A DNA stretch of 64,000 bases from Harenicola maris (GCA_018524345.1 JADQAZ010000002.1:372001-436000), one strand, 5' to 3'; counted from the first letter of the stretch, positions 1-9,054 are shown. Notes: a model not told the origin generated them from the sequence alone. A program made the numbers and translations.

Positions 1-1568
1 GCGGCGAGCTCCTCGGGATCGACCCAGCCCAGCTGGATACGGGCGGTCATGACCAAATCTTGCGCCTCTTCGAGGCTCACGTCAAACTTTTCAAGCGTTC
101 CGTCGTCTTTGATCCGCTCGCCGTTTTCGGTTGTCCAACCGCCGGCAAGCTCCCAATCGGCGCAGGTGGCGAAATCTTCGAGGGTTTTCACATCGTCTTC
201 GGCCAGTGCCTCAATCATTTGGGGTGTCAGACCCTCGAAATCAATAAGGGACTGTTCGACACCCAATTCCTTGGCGTGCTCGAGGGCCTTGCGGTTGATG
301 GCGTCGATATGGTCACGCGCGCGGGCCTGAAGCTCGCCTGCTGTGCCTTCGTCCACACCATCGATGACAAGAAGCTCGTCCTGCTCGACATAGGCGACTT
401 CCTCGAGGGAGGTGAAGCCCTCGGAAACCAGAAGCTGTGCGAAGAATTCGTCAAGGTCGAGGCTATCCACAAAGAGCTTGGTGCGCTCTTCGAACTCAGC
501 CTGGCGGCGTGCGCTTTCGTCTTCTTCGGTCATGATGTCGATATCAAGGCCGGTCAGCTGCGACGCAAGGCGCACGTTCTGGCCGCGGCGGCCAATCGCG
601 AGGGAAAGCTGTTCGTCAGGAACAACAACCTCGATACGCTCGGCTTCTTCGTCCAGAACAACCTTGGTCACCTCGGCAGGCTGCAGAGCGTTCACAAGGA
701 AGGTTGGCTGATCTTCATTCCATGGAATGATGTCGATCTTCTCGCCCTGAAGCTCATTCACAACGGCCTGCACGCGGCTGCCGCGCATACCAACACAGGC
801 ACCCACGGGGTCAATCGAACCGTCATAGGAGATCACAGCGATCTTCGCGCGGCTGCCTGGGTCACGGGCAACAGCTTTGATCTCGATGATGCCGTCATAG
901 ATTTCGGGCACTTCCATCTTGAACAGCTCGGCCATGAATTCAGGCGCTGTACGGGAAAGGAAAATCTGCGGGCCGCGGACCTCGCGGCGCACGTCCTTGA
1001 TGAACACGCGGATACGGTCGCCGGGGCGATAGCTTTCGCGGCCGATCTTTTCGTTGCGGCGCAGAACAGCCTCGCCCGCGCCGATATCGACGATGACGTT
1101 GCCATACTCTTCGCGCTTGACCAGACCGTTGATGATGGTGCCTGCGCGATCCTTGAATTCTTCGTACTGGCGATCACGCTCGGCTTCGCGAATCTTCTGC
1201 AAGATAACCTGCTTGGCCGACTGGGCGGCGATCCGGCCCATTTCCACGGGGGGAACTTCGTCCTTGATCTCGTCGCCCACCTTTGGGTCGTCGAGGTATG
1301 GCTTTGCCTGCTCTGCAGTCAGCTCGGCCTGATAGTTTTCCAGCTCTTCATCGGCCACCACGGTGCGGACACGTGTAAAGGTCGCGCGGCCGGTTTTACG
1401 GTCGATCGAAACGCGGATGTCCATCTCGGAGCCGTAGCGCGACTTTGCCGCACGCGCGAGGCTTTCTTCCATCGCCTCAACGACCAACTCGGGGTCGATC
1501 ATTTTCTCGCGGGCCACTGCCTCGGCAGTTTGCAAAAGTTCCAGCTGGTTGGCCGAAGTAATTGCCAT
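1..1568 (-). CDS. nusA: Transcription termination/antitermination factor NusA (3' end outside window)
   Basis: NusA binds RNA polymerase and nascent RNA and controls pausing, termination and antitermination. The frame is open from an ATG at 1566-1568 to the left window edge, giving about 522 codons, so only the last few residues should be missing. It starts MAITSANQLELLQTAEAVA, followed by the N-terminal RNAP-binding domain, an S1 domain (around residues 135-200), two KH domains (IDPVGACVGMRGSRVQ and LSLAIGRRGQNVRLA) and acidic C-terminal helix-hairpin-helix repeats. It follows rimP with a 4-bp gap, the usual rimP-nusA operon. The identification is secure. Confidence 0.97.
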   Translation of the reverse strand, partial: MAITSANQLELLQTAEAVAREKMIDPELVVEAMEESLARAAKSRYGSEMDIRVSIDRKTGRATFTRVRTVVADEELENYQAELTAEQAKPYLDDPKVGDEIKDEVPPVEMGRIAAQSAKQVILQKIREAERDRQYEEFKDRAGTIINGLVKREEYGNVIVDIGAGEAVLRRNEKIGRESYRPGDRIRVFIKDVRREVRGPQIFLSRTAPEFMAELFKMEVPEIYDGIIEIKAVARDPGSRAKIAVISYDGSIDPVGACVGMRGSRVQAVVNELQGEKIDIIPWNEDQPTFLVNALQPAEVTKVVLDEEAERIEVVVPDEQLSLAIGRRGQNVRLASQLTGLDIDIMTEEDESARRQAEFEERTKLFVDSLDLDEFFAQLLVSEGFTSLEEVAYVEQDELLVIDGVDEGTAGELQARARDHIDAINRKALEHAKELGVEQSLIDFEGLTPQMIEALAEDDVKTLEDFATCADWELAGGWTTENGERIKDDGTLEKFDVSLEEAQDLVMTARIQLGWVDPEELA

Positions 1569-1572
1569 GGGA

Positions 1573-2169
1573 TCAGTCCTCCTTGACCGGCAGGGAATCT
1601 TCGTCCCCGTCGATGATGGTTTCTATTTCGTCAAATTGCGCTTCGTCCACCTCGCCTGCGTCCTTGCGGGCGCGCAGAACGTCGCGGATCAACTCGTCCG
1701 TCAGCACCAGTTTGGCCTCTGTCAGCCATTCGAAATCAAGGCCGATGGTGCCTTCCTCGATCTCGATCAACACCTCATTATCCTCAACGCCCGCAAGCGC
1801 GCCCTTAAAGCGGCGGCGGCCATCGATCAGCTCGGCTGTTTCCAGCTTGGCCTCGTAACCGGCCCATGTCGCGAAATCCTTGAGCCGCGTCAGGGGGCGG
1901 TCGATGCCGGGGCTGGAGACCTCAAGCGTAAAGGCGTCTTCGACCGGGTCCTCAACGTCCAGAACGGCGGATACGGCGGTGGAGATTGTCGCGCAATCAT
2001 CAACCTCGATCCCGCCCTCGGGACGTTCGGCCATGATTTGCAACGTCTTCGTCTTGCTGCCCGTCATCAGCCGCACGCGCACGAGTTCAAACCCCAAGTC
2101 CTCGATGACAGGGGTCAGGATCTCCGCCATGCGGCGGTCAATCTGGGATTTAGCGATCAGATCGGACAT
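1573..2169 (-). CDS. rimP: Ribosome maturation factor RimP
   Basis: RimP assists late 30S subunit assembly. I start it at the ATG at 2167-2169 ([20 protein letters not shown]), giving 198 aa, normal for alphaproteobacteria. The frame is open further upstream, but that part runs through the terminator hairpin and the end of pip and has no family similarity. The N-terminal alpha-beta domain ([15 protein letters not shown]) and the motif [18 protein letters not shown] are typical. The stop lies 4 bp before nusA, so the two are co-transcribed. The ribosome-binding site is weak, and a terminator-like hairpin lies only 26 bp upstream. Confidence 0.95.
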   Translation of the reverse strand: MSDLIAKSQIDRRMAEILTPVIEDLGFELVRVRLMTGSKTKTLQIMAERPEGGIEVDDCATISTAVSAVLDVEDPVEDAFTLEVSSPGIDRPLTRLKDFATWAGYEAKLETAELIDGRRRFKGALAGVEDNEVLIEIEEGTIGLDFEWLTEAKLVLTDELIRDVLRARKDAGEVDEAQFDEIETIIDGDEDSLPVKED

Positions 2170-2194
2170 AAAATCTAGCTTGCCTTTCAGGCAC

Positions 2195-2218
2195 AAAAAA
2201 ACGGGCGCGCGGCCCGTT
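2195..2218 (-). terminator. Rho-independent terminator or attenuator in the rimP leader
   Basis: Read on the minus strand, a 7-bp stem AACGGGC/GCCCGTT with a 5-nt loop is followed at once by a run of T (2195-2199). It may end pip transcription (stop at 2331). Its last base is only 26 bp before the rimP ATG, and a promoter-like sequence lies upstream at 2273-2302, so rimP-nusA transcripts probably read through it. In E. coli, NusA controls terminators in its own operon leader, so an attenuator role is plausible but inferred. Confidence 0.75.
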
Positions 2219-2272
2219 GATGTTTCCCGGTGGTTTGTCGGGGGTGGAGGCCGACGCGCCGCTGTTAAGGCG

Positions 2273-2302
2273 GATATAGGCAGATGGGGCCGAGTCTGCA
2301 AG
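2273..2302 (-). promoter_or_regulatory. Putative promoter for rimP-nusA
   Basis: On the minus strand CTTGCAG (2296-2302) and TATATC (2273-2278) are 17 bp apart, matching the alphaproteobacterial CTTG -35 preference and an acceptable -10. Transcription would start near 2266, leaving a leader of about 97 nt that contains the terminator hairpin. This is a motif match only. Confidence 0.4.
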
Positions 2303-2330
2303 CGATAATGCACCTCGCCCCGCCATCGCC

Positions 2331-3320
2331 CTAAAACCCGAGCCTTGCGCCCATCCGCGCCACGGCCCGCGTGGTGCGTACAAGTTCGGCTGAAATCCCC
2401 GCCTCTGACAGGGCATGGCCAGCCAGCGGGATCATTTTCAGCTCCCCCCTGCTCCACTCCTCCGTCAACCGCCAAGCGGAGGCAGGCGGGCAGATCATGT
2501 CATAGCGACCCTGCACCACAGTGCCGGGAATATGCGAGATCAGGGGCATATCCTCGATGATCTTCTGATCGCGATCGAGGAAACCTCGGTTGATGAAATA
2601 ATGGTTCTCAAGCCGCGAGAAAGCGCGGGCATATTCGCCGGGGCTGTTGCCCATGCGGCCCATGGAATGAATGCTCGCCAACCCGTTTTCCCAAGAGGCC
2701 CAAGCCTGCCCGTAACGGGTTTCCAAAGACAGATCGCCAGAGAAAAGCCGGCGGTGATAGGCCGCAATCATATCGCCGCGCTCGTCTTGGGGAATCAGCT
2801 CAGAGAACCGCGCCCAAGCCTCGGGAAAGAACTGCCCCGCGCCACCGCCGTAGAACCAATCAAGCTCCACCTGCGTCATCAGGAACACCCCGCGCAGCAC
2901 GAGATAAGCAGTTCGGTCAGGGTGCGCCTGCGCATAGATCAGCGAGAGGGTCGCACCCCAGCTTCCGCCAAAGACAACCCATCGGTCGATGCCGAGGGAT
3001 TCGCGGATACGCTCGATATCCGCCACCAGATGCCATGTCGTGTTATTCTCAACGCTGGCATGGGGGCGCGAGCGGCCGCAGCCGCGCTGATCGAACAGGA
3101 TGATCCGGTATTCATTGGGGTCGAAATAGCGCCGCATCGCCGGACTACAGCCGCCGCCGGGGCCGCCATGCAATACCACAACGGGAATCCCGTCAGGGTT
3201 TCCACATTGTTCGACATATATTTGATGCCCATCACCCGAATCCATCATCCGCTGATCGAATGGGTCGATCGGCGGATAAAGATACTGCACTGCGCTCTTC
3301 TGACCTGCGGCTTTATCCAT
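2331..3320 (-). CDS. pip: Proline iminopeptidase (alpha/beta hydrolase)
   Basis: This peptidase of family S33 removes N-terminal proline from peptides in the cytoplasm. With the ATG at 3318-3320 ([20 protein letters not shown]) it has 329 aa, the normal length; the longer open frame upstream overlaps ubiG. Visible motifs are HGGPGGG (residues 51-57, oxyanion region), DQRGCGRS (77-84), the nucleophile elbow GGSWG (Ser120), Asp274 in GRYD and His302 in AGHA, a complete catalytic triad. It is divergent from ubiG with 57 bp between the starts and lies upstream of rimP on the same strand. Confidence 0.95.
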   Translation of the reverse strand: MDKAAGQKSAVQYLYPPIDPFDQRMMDSGDGHQIYVEQCGNPDGIPVVVLHGGPGGGCSPAMRRYFDPNEYRIILFDQRGCGRSRPHASVENNTTWHLVADIERIRESLGIDRWVVFGGSWGATLSLIYAQAHPDRTAYLVLRGVFLMTQVELDWFYGGGAGQFFPEAWARFSELIPQDERGDMIAAYHRRLFSGDLSLETRYGQAWASWENGLASIHSMGRMGNSPGEYARAFSRLENHYFINRGFLDRDQKIIEDMPLISHIPGTVVQGRYDMICPPASAWRLTEEWSRGELKMIPLAGHALSEAGISAELVRTTRAVARMGARLGF

Positions 3321-3377
3321 AAGTGTTCTATATATCCGTAGAAGAGAGATGCCCATGGCCGAAAACGGAGGGTCAAG

Positions 3378-4124
3378 ATGACCAGTACAGTGAACACGAT
3401 TGACCCTGCAGAAGTCGACAAGTTTCAGGCCATGGCCGCGGAATGGTGGGACCCGAACGGCAAATTCAAACCGCTCCATATGCTCAACCCCTGCCGCCTT
3501 GATTATATCACCCAGCAAATCGCAGCGGAATATGACCGCGACCTTAAGGCCCCGCTGCCATTCCAAGGCCTGCGGATTCTGGACATCGGCTGCGGCGGCG
3601 GGCTGTTGTCAGAGCCCATGGCCCGTCTTGGCGCCACCGTTGTTGGCGCCGACGCGGCAGAGCGCAACATTCCCGTGGCCCAGATTCACGCGGAGCAAAG
3701 CGGCCTGACCATCGATTATCGTTGCACCACAGCGGAGGCCATGGCCGAGGCTGGCGAGACCTTTGACGTCATCCTGAACATGGAGGTCGTCGAGCATGTC
3801 GCAGACCCCCTTGGCTATCTGACCGCCTGTCAGCAGATGCTGAAACCCGGCGGGCTGATGATTTGCTCGACCCTAAACCGCAATCCAAAGAGCTATTTCG
3901 TGGCGATCATAGGGGCGGAACATATCATGCGGTGGCTGCCCAAAGGCACCCATGAGTGGGACAAATTCATCACGCCGGATGAGCTTTACGAATTGTTGGG
4001 GAATGCGGGCCTGACCCCCGTGGATCGCAAAGGATTTGTGTTTAATCCCCTCGCCTGGACATGGCGCATTTCAGACAAAGACCTGAGCGTAAATTACGTC
4101 ACCTCCAGCCTGAAGCCCGCCTAA
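3378..4124 (+). CDS. ubiG: Ubiquinone biosynthesis O-methyltransferase UbiG
   Basis: UbiG carries out both SAM-dependent O-methylations in ubiquinone synthesis. The 248-aa product shows the family signature [17 protein letters not shown] (residues 22-38), SAM motif [14 protein letters not shown] (68-80) and [11 protein letters not shown]. An AGGG ribosome-binding site precedes the ATG. Its TAA overlaps the stop codon of the convergent marR gene by 4 bp. The identification is firm. Confidence 0.97.
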   Translation: MTSTVNTIDPAEVDKFQAMAAEWWDPNGKFKPLHMLNPCRLDYITQQIAAEYDRDLKAPLPFQGLRILDIGCGGGLLSEPMARLGATVVGADAAERNIPVAQIHAEQSGLTIDYRCTTAEAMAEAGETFDVILNMEVVEHVADPLGYLTACQQMLKPGGLMICSTLNRNPKSYFVAIIGAEHIMRWLPKGTHEWDKFITPDELYELLGNAGLTPVDRKGFVFNPLAWTWRISDKDLSVNYVTSSLKPA

Positions 4125-4558
4125 ATCTCCGCCAGCTTGCGGCGTAGCTCCCTTAGAACCGGAATCGTGGAACGCACTCTTTCAGGGCCGATCTCGCTCA
4201 CCAAATGGGAAATCAGGGGGGACAGGTCGGACAGGGCAACCTCCCGCGCCGTTCGGCCCGCCGGGCTTATCGTGACAAGCTTGCGGCGGGCATCGTCCCA
4301 ATCGGGGCGGACATTGACGTATCCGGCCCATTCAAGCTTGTTCAAAGTGTTCGTCATCGCGCCGCGCGTGAGGCTGAAAATCTTGGCCAGCTGCGCAGGG
4401 GATTTTTCGCCCCCCGTCTGCGCCAGATAGTTCAGAACCGAAAAGTGGCTCAGCTCCATCCCCTTGGGCAGCGCCTTTGACAGCCGTGTTCGCGCCAGCT
4501 GGTCTGACGTGAAAAGCTCGGCGAAAAGAGCCGTTGCGAGGGTGTCGTCGTCTGTCAT
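4121..4558 (-). CDS. MarR-family transcriptional regulator
   Basis: A 145-aa winged-helix regulator. The central [29 protein letters not shown] (in two parts, about residues 53-81) is the helix-turn-helix, followed by the wing [15 protein letters not shown], both typical of MarR. The helices at the two ends would form the dimer. Such proteins usually repress themselves and a neighbouring gene in response to small molecules; no obvious target is adjacent. A GC-rich inverted repeat 16 bp upstream of the start could be its operator. The ligand is unknown. Confidence 0.88.
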   Translation of the reverse strand: MTDDDTLATALFAELFTSDQLARTRLSKALPKGMELSHFSVLNYLAQTGGEKSPAQLAKIFSLTRGAMTNTLNKLEWAGYVNVRPDWDDARRKLVTISPAGRTAREVALSDLSPLISHLVSEIGPERVRSTIPVLRELRRKLAEI

Positions 4559-4574
4559 TTGAGCGTATTTGCCT

Positions 4575-4601
4575 CGGGCGCCTAACCAATCAGGGCGCCC
4601 G
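4575..4601. promoter_or_regulatory. Perfect 8-bp inverted repeat ahead of marR
   Basis: CGGGCGCC (4575-4582) and GGCGCCCG (4594-4601) are separated by 11 nt and lie 16 bp upstream of the marR ATG. No T-run follows on either strand, so it is not a typical intrinsic terminator. It could be an operator or a leader hairpin near the marR ribosome-binding site. Function is inferred from position only. Confidence 0.35.
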
Positions 4602-4702
4602 CGACATCATCCACAAACACCCGGTCAGATCAACCGAATGTCGACATTTACGGCGCAAGCCCCCGGAATTTCGCCAAAACCGGCCCGCTTCTCGGCCAAA
4701 CC

Positions 4703-4960
4703 CTAGGCCTTGAGCAAGGCGTCCAGCTTGCCGGCGCGCTCCAGCGCGTTCATGTCGTCAAAGCCGCCAACGTGAATATCGCCGATGAAAATCTGCGGAA
4801 CCGTACGGCCGCCATTGGCACGCTTGGTCATTTCAGCGATGCGATCTGGTTGCTTTGACAGGTCAACCTCGGAAAAACTGACGCCCTTTGCGGTCAGCAT
4901 CCGCTTGGCGGCATGGCAATACCCACAGGTCGGTTTGGTATAAAGTTCTACAGGCTGCAT
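4703..4960 (-). CDS. grxC: Glutaredoxin 3
   Basis: A small dithiol glutaredoxin of 85 aa that reduces disulfides using glutathione in the cytoplasm. The active site is Cys12-Gly-Tyr-Cys15 (TKPTCGYCHAAKRML), with the cis-Pro motif RTVPQIFIG and the glycine-aspartate motif HVGGFDD that bind glutathione. It starts at ATG 4958-4960, 29 bp downstream of comF, and is probably co-transcribed with it, an association common in alphaproteobacteria. Confidence 0.95.
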   Translation of the reverse strand: MQPVELYTKPTCGYCHAAKRMLTAKGVSFSEVDLSKQPDRIAEMTKRANGGRTVPQIFIGDIHVGGFDDMNALERAGKLDALLKA

Positions 4961-4989
4961 CCTAAGGCTCCTTTGCTTGCCGGATGTAC

Positions 4990-5706
4990 CTATGCGTCTT
5001 TGACCACTCGCGCCAGAGCAAGCACGAAAACGTCAACGGCACCGGCGGCACGACAGGCCTCTGTCGCGGCGGCGAAGGTGGCGCCGGATGTCATGACATC
5101 ATCAACCAGCAGCACACTCTTGCCGGAGATGTAGTCCGTAAAGCGCGGGGTAACCTGAATCGCCTCCGCCAGATTGGCGAATCTTTCGCGAAAGGAGCGC
5201 CCCTCCTGGGTCGGGGTGCGCCTTACGCGAAACAGCAGGTCGGGAACCGCGGGCAGGTCCACCTCGCGCGCGAGGGCCTGAGCCAGCAAAGCGGACTGGT
5301 TCTGCCGCCGCCGCACAAAGCGGAGCCAATGCAGGGGGATCGGCGCAATCACATCGGCGCGCTCAATCACATCGCGTCCGGCGGTGGCCATCCAGCGTGC
5401 GGCGGGCGCGGCGAGTTCCGTCCGGTCGCCATGTTTCAGGCCAAGAACGAGGCTCCGCGCCTTGCCACCATACATCAGGGCCGCGCGCCCCTCCGTCCAT
5501 GGCCGGGCGGTGACTGTGCAATCATCGCAGTTGTCGCCCTGCGCGGCCTCCTCCCCCGGAAGGGGGGTCCCGCAGCGGGTGCAGATCGGGCCGGTGATGA
5601 AGGGCGTATCGCGATAGCAGGGGCCGCAAAGGCCCCCTTCGCTGTCCACAATTGTGCGGCAACCAATGCAATGGGGCGGATAAATCGCACGCATCAAGGC
5701 TTGCAT
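4990..5706 (-). CDS. comF: ComF-family phosphoribosyltransferase-like protein
   Basis: A 238-aa ComF-type protein. The N-terminal part has a zinc-ribbon-like set of cysteines (CIGC, CGPC, CTRC, CDDC within residues 13-62). The C-terminal part is a phosphoribosyltransferase fold with the PRPP loop VLLVDDVMTSGAT. Homologues are needed for DNA uptake in competent bacteria, but the biochemical activity is not established and the gene is also kept in species not known to be competent. It forms an operon with grxC and is divergent from the methyltransferase at 5736 (29 bp apart). Confidence 0.9.
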   Translation of the reverse strand: MQALMRAIYPPHCIGCRTIVDSEGGLCGPCYRDTPFITGPICTRCGTPLPGEEAAQGDNCDDCTVTARPWTEGRAALMYGGKARSLVLGLKHGDRTELAAPAARWMATAGRDVIERADVIAPIPLHWLRFVRRRQNQSALLAQALAREVDLPAVPDLLFRVRRTPTQEGRSFRERFANLAEAIQVTPRFTDYISGKSVLLVDDVMTSGATFAAATEACRAAGAVDVFVLALARVVKDA

Positions 5707-5735
5707 CTTGCGCCATCCCTCCTAAACCGCAGGGC

Positions 5736-6551
5736 ATGACCAATCAGCCGCCCCTCACCAACCTTTTGGCCCTGTCGCAACATCGGCGCCGTGCGGACCT
5801 GCCCAGCGCAGATTTTCTGCATCAGGCGGCGGCGGATGAGCTTCAAGAAAGACTGATTGAGGTTAACAGAACGTTTACTGCCCCGATCACAGTGTCGCCC
5901 TTTCCTGATTTCTGGGAACCCGCCCTTGGCCAGCCGGTGCTGCGAGAGGGTGAAGACCCCCCTCATCAACCGGACCTGATCGTCAGCCCCCTTTCCCTGC
6001 ACTGGTCAAATGATCCACTGGGCGAACTTACCCGCCATCGGCAAGCCCTGCGCCCTGACGGCATGTTCCTTGGCTGCCTCTTTGGCGGCGAAACCCTGAC
6101 GGAACTGCGCCAGTCCTTCCTGGCCGCCGAAACCGAACTGAAAGGCGGCGTGACCCCCAGAGTTGCCCCCATGGTGCATATCGCGGATGCGGGGGCTTTG
6201 TTGCAAAGGGCGGGCTTTGCCCTGCCAGTTGCGGATATCGTGCCGCTTTCCGTCAGCTATGCCAGCCCATTCAACCTGATCGAGGACCTGCGCCGGATGG
6301 GCGAGACAAATGCCCTTGCCCGTCGCTGGCAAGGCATGACGCCGCGCGCCCTGTTTGCTCGCATGGCCGAGATTTACGCCGAACGTTTCCCCGCCGAGGG
6401 CGGCCGCATCATCGCGACTTTCGACATGATCTTTTTGGCCGGCTGGGCCCCCGATCCCTCGCAACAACAGCCCCTGCGCCCCGGCTCAGCTCAGGCAAGC
6501 CTTGCAGAGGCCCTTGCGCCAAATCTACGCAGTGACGATGGCAAGGATTGA
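5736..6551 (+). CDS. Class I SAM-dependent methyltransferase (NDUFAF5/BioC-like)
   Basis: A 271-aa protein resembling the methyltransferase group that includes mitochondrial NDUFAF5, a complex I assembly factor. I start at ATG 5736-5738 (MTNQPPLTNLLALSQHRRRA). The region PDLIVSPLSLHWSNDPLGELTRHRQALRPDGMFLGCLFGGETL (read in parts) matches the post-motif-II segment of this group. The N-terminal glycine-rich SAM loop is poorly conserved, so activity is uncertain. It is followed by hemH after 34 bp. Confidence 0.75.
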   Translation: MTNQPPLTNLLALSQHRRRADLPSADFLHQAAADELQERLIEVNRTFTAPITVSPFPDFWEPALGQPVLREGEDPPHQPDLIVSPLSLHWSNDPLGELTRHRQALRPDGMFLGCLFGGETLTELRQSFLAAETELKGGVTPRVAPMVHIADAGALLQRAGFALPVADIVPLSVSYASPFNLIEDLRRMGETNALARRWQGMTPRALFARMAEIYAERFPAEGGRIIATFDMIFLAGWAPDPSQQQPLRPGSAQASLAEALAPNLRSDDGKD

Positions 6552-6585
6552 CCAAGCCGCCAAAACAACTAAGTCCCTTCCTACC

Positions 6586-7632
6586 ATGAAAAACGACGTC
6601 GCTAGCCAGCTCCCGCCCGCACATCCCACCGTCACGCCCCCCAAGGTTGGCGTGCTGTTGGCCAATCTTGGCACGCCTGATGGCTATGACTACTGGTCTA
6701 TGCGCCGCTATCTGGGCGAGTTCCTGTCGGATCGCAGGGTCATCGACTATTCGCCCCTGCTCTGGCAACCGCTCCTACAGCTGGTCATCCTCAGCAAGCG
6801 GCCCTTTTCCTCTGGTGCGGCCTATAAAACGATCTGGAACCACGAGGCGAATGAAAGCCCGTTGATGACGATCACCAAGCAGCAGACAGCCAAGATCAAA
6901 TCCGCAATGCAAGCGCGTTACGGTGACGATGTGATGGTGGATTACTGTATGCGTTACGGGAACCCCTCGACTAAGTCGAAGGTGCAGGCGCTCGTCGATG
7001 CTGGCTGTCGCAAGATCCTGTTCTTTCCTCTTTATCCGCAATACGCGGGGGCAACCTCGGCCACGGCGAATGACGCCTTTTTCAGCGCCCTGATGCAGCA
7101 GAAATGGCAACCGGACAGCCGGACGGTCTCCCCCTATTTTGACCGCCCCTCCTATATCGATGCCCTCGCGCAATCGATCGAGCGCAGCTATGCCGGGATG
7201 GATCAAAAGCCCGATATTCTCGTCTGCTCTTACCACGGCGTTCCGGAGCGGTATCTGACAGAGGGCGACCCCTATCACTGCCACTGCCAGAAAACGACGC
7301 GCCTTTTGAAGGAACGTCTTGGGCTGCCGGACACAGAGATCGTCACCACCTTCCAAAGCAAATTCGGCCCCGAAGAATGGCTAAAACCCTATACGGTGGA
7401 AGAGGTGGCACGCCTTGCCGAGGCGGGCAAAAAGCGGATCGCCATCTGCGCCCCTGCCTTCTCTGCCGATTGCATCGAAACCCTAGAGGAAATCAACGAA
7501 GAGATCCGCGAGAGCTTTGAACATGCGGGCGGGGAGCACTTCACCTATATCCCCTGCCTCAACGACGACGACGCCCATATCGCCGCCCTGTCAGAGGTGA
7601 TCGAAGAGAACCTTCAGGGCTGGCTGGACTAG
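6586..7632 (+). CDS. hemH: Ferrochelatase
   Basis: HemH inserts Fe2+ into protoporphyrin IX, the last step of haem synthesis. The frame opens earlier, but upstream starts would overlap the preceding methyltransferase gene; ATG 6586-6588 (MKNDVASQLPPAHPTVTPPK) gives 348 aa, the usual size. Conserved features are VGVLLANLGTPDG near the start, the catalytic histidine in CSYHGVPERY and TFQSKFGPEEWL. The gene ends at a bidirectional terminator. HemJ and the haem chaperone HemW are also encoded in this window. Confidence 0.97.
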   Translation: MKNDVASQLPPAHPTVTPPKVGVLLANLGTPDGYDYWSMRRYLGEFLSDRRVIDYSPLLWQPLLQLVILSKRPFSSGAAYKTIWNHEANESPLMTITKQQTAKIKSAMQARYGDDVMVDYCMRYGNPSTKSKVQALVDAGCRKILFFPLYPQYAGATSATANDAFFSALMQQKWQPDSRTVSPYFDRPSYIDALAQSIERSYAGMDQKPDILVCSYHGVPERYLTEGDPYHCHCQKTTRLLKERLGLPDTEIVTTFQSKFGPEEWLKPYTVEEVARLAEAGKKRIAICAPAFSADCIETLEEINEEIRESFEHAGGEHFTYIPCLNDDDAHIAALSEVIEENLQGWLD

Positions 7633-7639
7633 GCCACAA

Positions 7640-7668
7640 AAAAGGGGCCGGATAAACGGCCCCTTTCT
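7640..7668. terminator. Bidirectional terminator between hemH and an L,D-transpeptidase gene
   Basis: The 10-bp stem AAAGGGGCCG/CGGCCCCTTT has a 6-nt loop. It is followed by TTTCTAATT on the plus strand and preceded by a run of A, which is a T-run on the minus strand. It serves the two convergent genes on either side. Confidence 0.85.
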
Positions 7669-7690
7669 AATTCCAGAATTTCCGGTTGTG

Positions 7691-8299
7691 CTAGATCAAC
7701 AGGACCTGCGCACCGTTTCCGACCAAACCATACAACTCGGCAATATGCTCGTTATACAGGCCGATGCAGCCGTTTGACGACTTGCGGCCAATCTTGCGCG
7801 TGTCGTGGGTGCCGTGAATACGGTAATACGTCCAGCTCAGGTAGAGAGCATGGGTGCCAAGCGGGTTGTCCGGACCTGCGCCAACGAAATCTGGCCACTC
7901 AGGGTTGCGCTTTTTCATCGAAGGTGTCGGCGCCCATGTCGGCCCCTCAACCTTGCGGATAACGCTGGTCCGGCCAAGGCGGGTCAGATCCTCTGACAGA
8001 GGTACAGAGGTTGGGTACAGCTTGTAGATCGACTGATCCGAGGACCAGAAGTGCAGCGCGCGCGAAGTCGTATCCACAAGGATCGCACCGCCAGCCGTGG
8101 ACGAGAAGTAAGGACGCCAGTCCAGCGAACGGAAGCTGGAGATATTGCGGCGCACAACCTCGGTGACTTCCTGTTCACCCTGCGTTGTTTCCGGGCCCTG
8201 CTGCGCCAAAGCGGGCGCGGCAAGCGCGCCAGCCGCAGCCGCAGTGCCACCAAGGAACAAGCGACGCGAAAGCTTGGTATTTTTGGACTGGTCAGACAT
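7691..8299 (-). CDS. L,D-transpeptidase (YkuD domain), Tat-type signal
   Basis: A periplasmic enzyme predicted to cross-link peptidoglycan or attach proteins to it. The ATG at 8297-8299 has a good AGAGGG ribosome-binding site and gives 202 aa. The N terminus LSRRLFLGGTAAAAGALAAPALA is a Tat-like signal with twin arginines and an AxA cleavage site. The YkuD catalytic motif reads HGTHDTRKIGRKSSNGCIGL, with Cys as nucleophile and Asn replacing the usual His of the SHGC motif, a common proteobacterial variant. It is one of two such enzymes flanking a CAP lipoprotein gene. Confidence 0.9.
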   Translation of the reverse strand: MSDQSKNTKLSRRLFLGGTAAAAGALAAPALAQQGPETTQGEQEVTEVVRRNISSFRSLDWRPYFSSTAGGAILVDTTSRALHFWSSDQSIYKLYPTSVPLSEDLTRLGRTSVIRKVEGPTWAPTPSMKKRNPEWPDFVGAGPDNPLGTHALYLSWTYYRIHGTHDTRKIGRKSSNGCIGLYNEHIAELYGLVGNGAQVLLI

Positions 8300-8466
8300 A
8301 TCCCTCTGGCCCCTTTTGTTGGTCATTTCGCGCTTAGATATATTGCCGGAATGCTGCATCTGCAAATCAAACTGGCGTTAACCCGCCAATGCATATCTTG
8401 CTGGCACCGCGCCCTTGTGAGCATATGACTGGAAATTCCGACCAATCAAACAACGGCGGCTTATCT

Positions 8467-9012
8467 ATGGTACGGCTACTTTCTATTTTGTTTTCAGTGG
8501 GTTTGGCCCTTACAGCCTGCACAAGCACCCCCCCCACCGGCAACGGCGGAATCAGCGTTTACAAGATCTCTCCACGTGATGAGGCGAAGATACAGTTCCG
8601 CATGCTGGACAGTGTTAATGCCCTGCGACAAGCCCGCGGTGTTGCGCCTTTGCAACTAAACGCCGAGCTAACAGCGGCGGCGGCGACTCATGCGCGGGAT
8701 ATGTCGGTTCAGAACCGCCCCTGGCATTTCGGCTCTGATGGGTCCTCCCCGATCGACCGGGTTCGGCGCTCCGGCTACAATGGCATCCTCAAGGGCGAGA
8801 ATATCTCCGAGACATTCGAGACCGAGCTTGAGACCCTCTCCGCATGGATGGAAGCCGCCGACACGCGCGACGTGATCCTTGATCCGAGCGCCACGCATCT
8901 GGGCTTTGCTTGGCTGCAGGAAAAATCCGGCAAGCTTTGGTGGTGCCTTGTCACCGGCGGCCCGGGCGTTGCGCCCACGCTTTCCCCGATTGCGGTTGTG
9001 GCCAGCGAATAG
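8467..9012 (+). CDS. CAP-domain (SCP/PR1-type) lipoprotein
   Basis: A 181-aa predicted lipoprotein. From ATG 8467-8469 (MVRLLSILFSVGLALTACTS) there is a hydrophobic signal ending in the lipobox LTAC, then a linker and a CAP domain: LDSVNALRQARGVAPLQLNAELTAAAATHARDM (in parts), WHFGSDGSSPIDRVRRSGY and GENISET. These carry the expected CAP His and Glu residues. Bacterial CAP proteins are little understood and may act on the cell wall or lipids. It lies between two L,D-transpeptidase genes, divergent from one and convergent with the other. Confidence 0.85.
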   Translation: MVRLLSILFSVGLALTACTSTPPTGNGGISVYKISPRDEAKIQFRMLDSVNALRQARGVAPLQLNAELTAAAATHARDMSVQNRPWHFGSDGSSPIDRVRRSGYNGILKGENISETFETELETLSAWMEAADTRDVILDPSATHLGFAWLQEKSGKLWWCLVTGGPGVAPTLSPIAVVASE

Positions 9013-9019
9013 GCCCAAC

Positions 9020-9054
9020 AAAAAGGCCCATCCCAAATTGGGAGGGGCCTTTTT
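9020..9054. terminator. Bidirectional terminator after the CAP lipoprotein gene
   Basis: A long near-perfect hairpin, AAAAAGGCCC...GGGCCTTTTT with an inner stem TCCC/GGGA, has an A-run on one side and a T-run on the other. It terminates the CAP gene and the convergent L,D-transpeptidase gene. Confidence 0.88.

Noticed and set aside
60-1586. 508-codon open frame on the plus strand
   Set aside because: Antisense shadow of nusA; NusA motifs are clear on the minus strand and the plus product resembles nothing.
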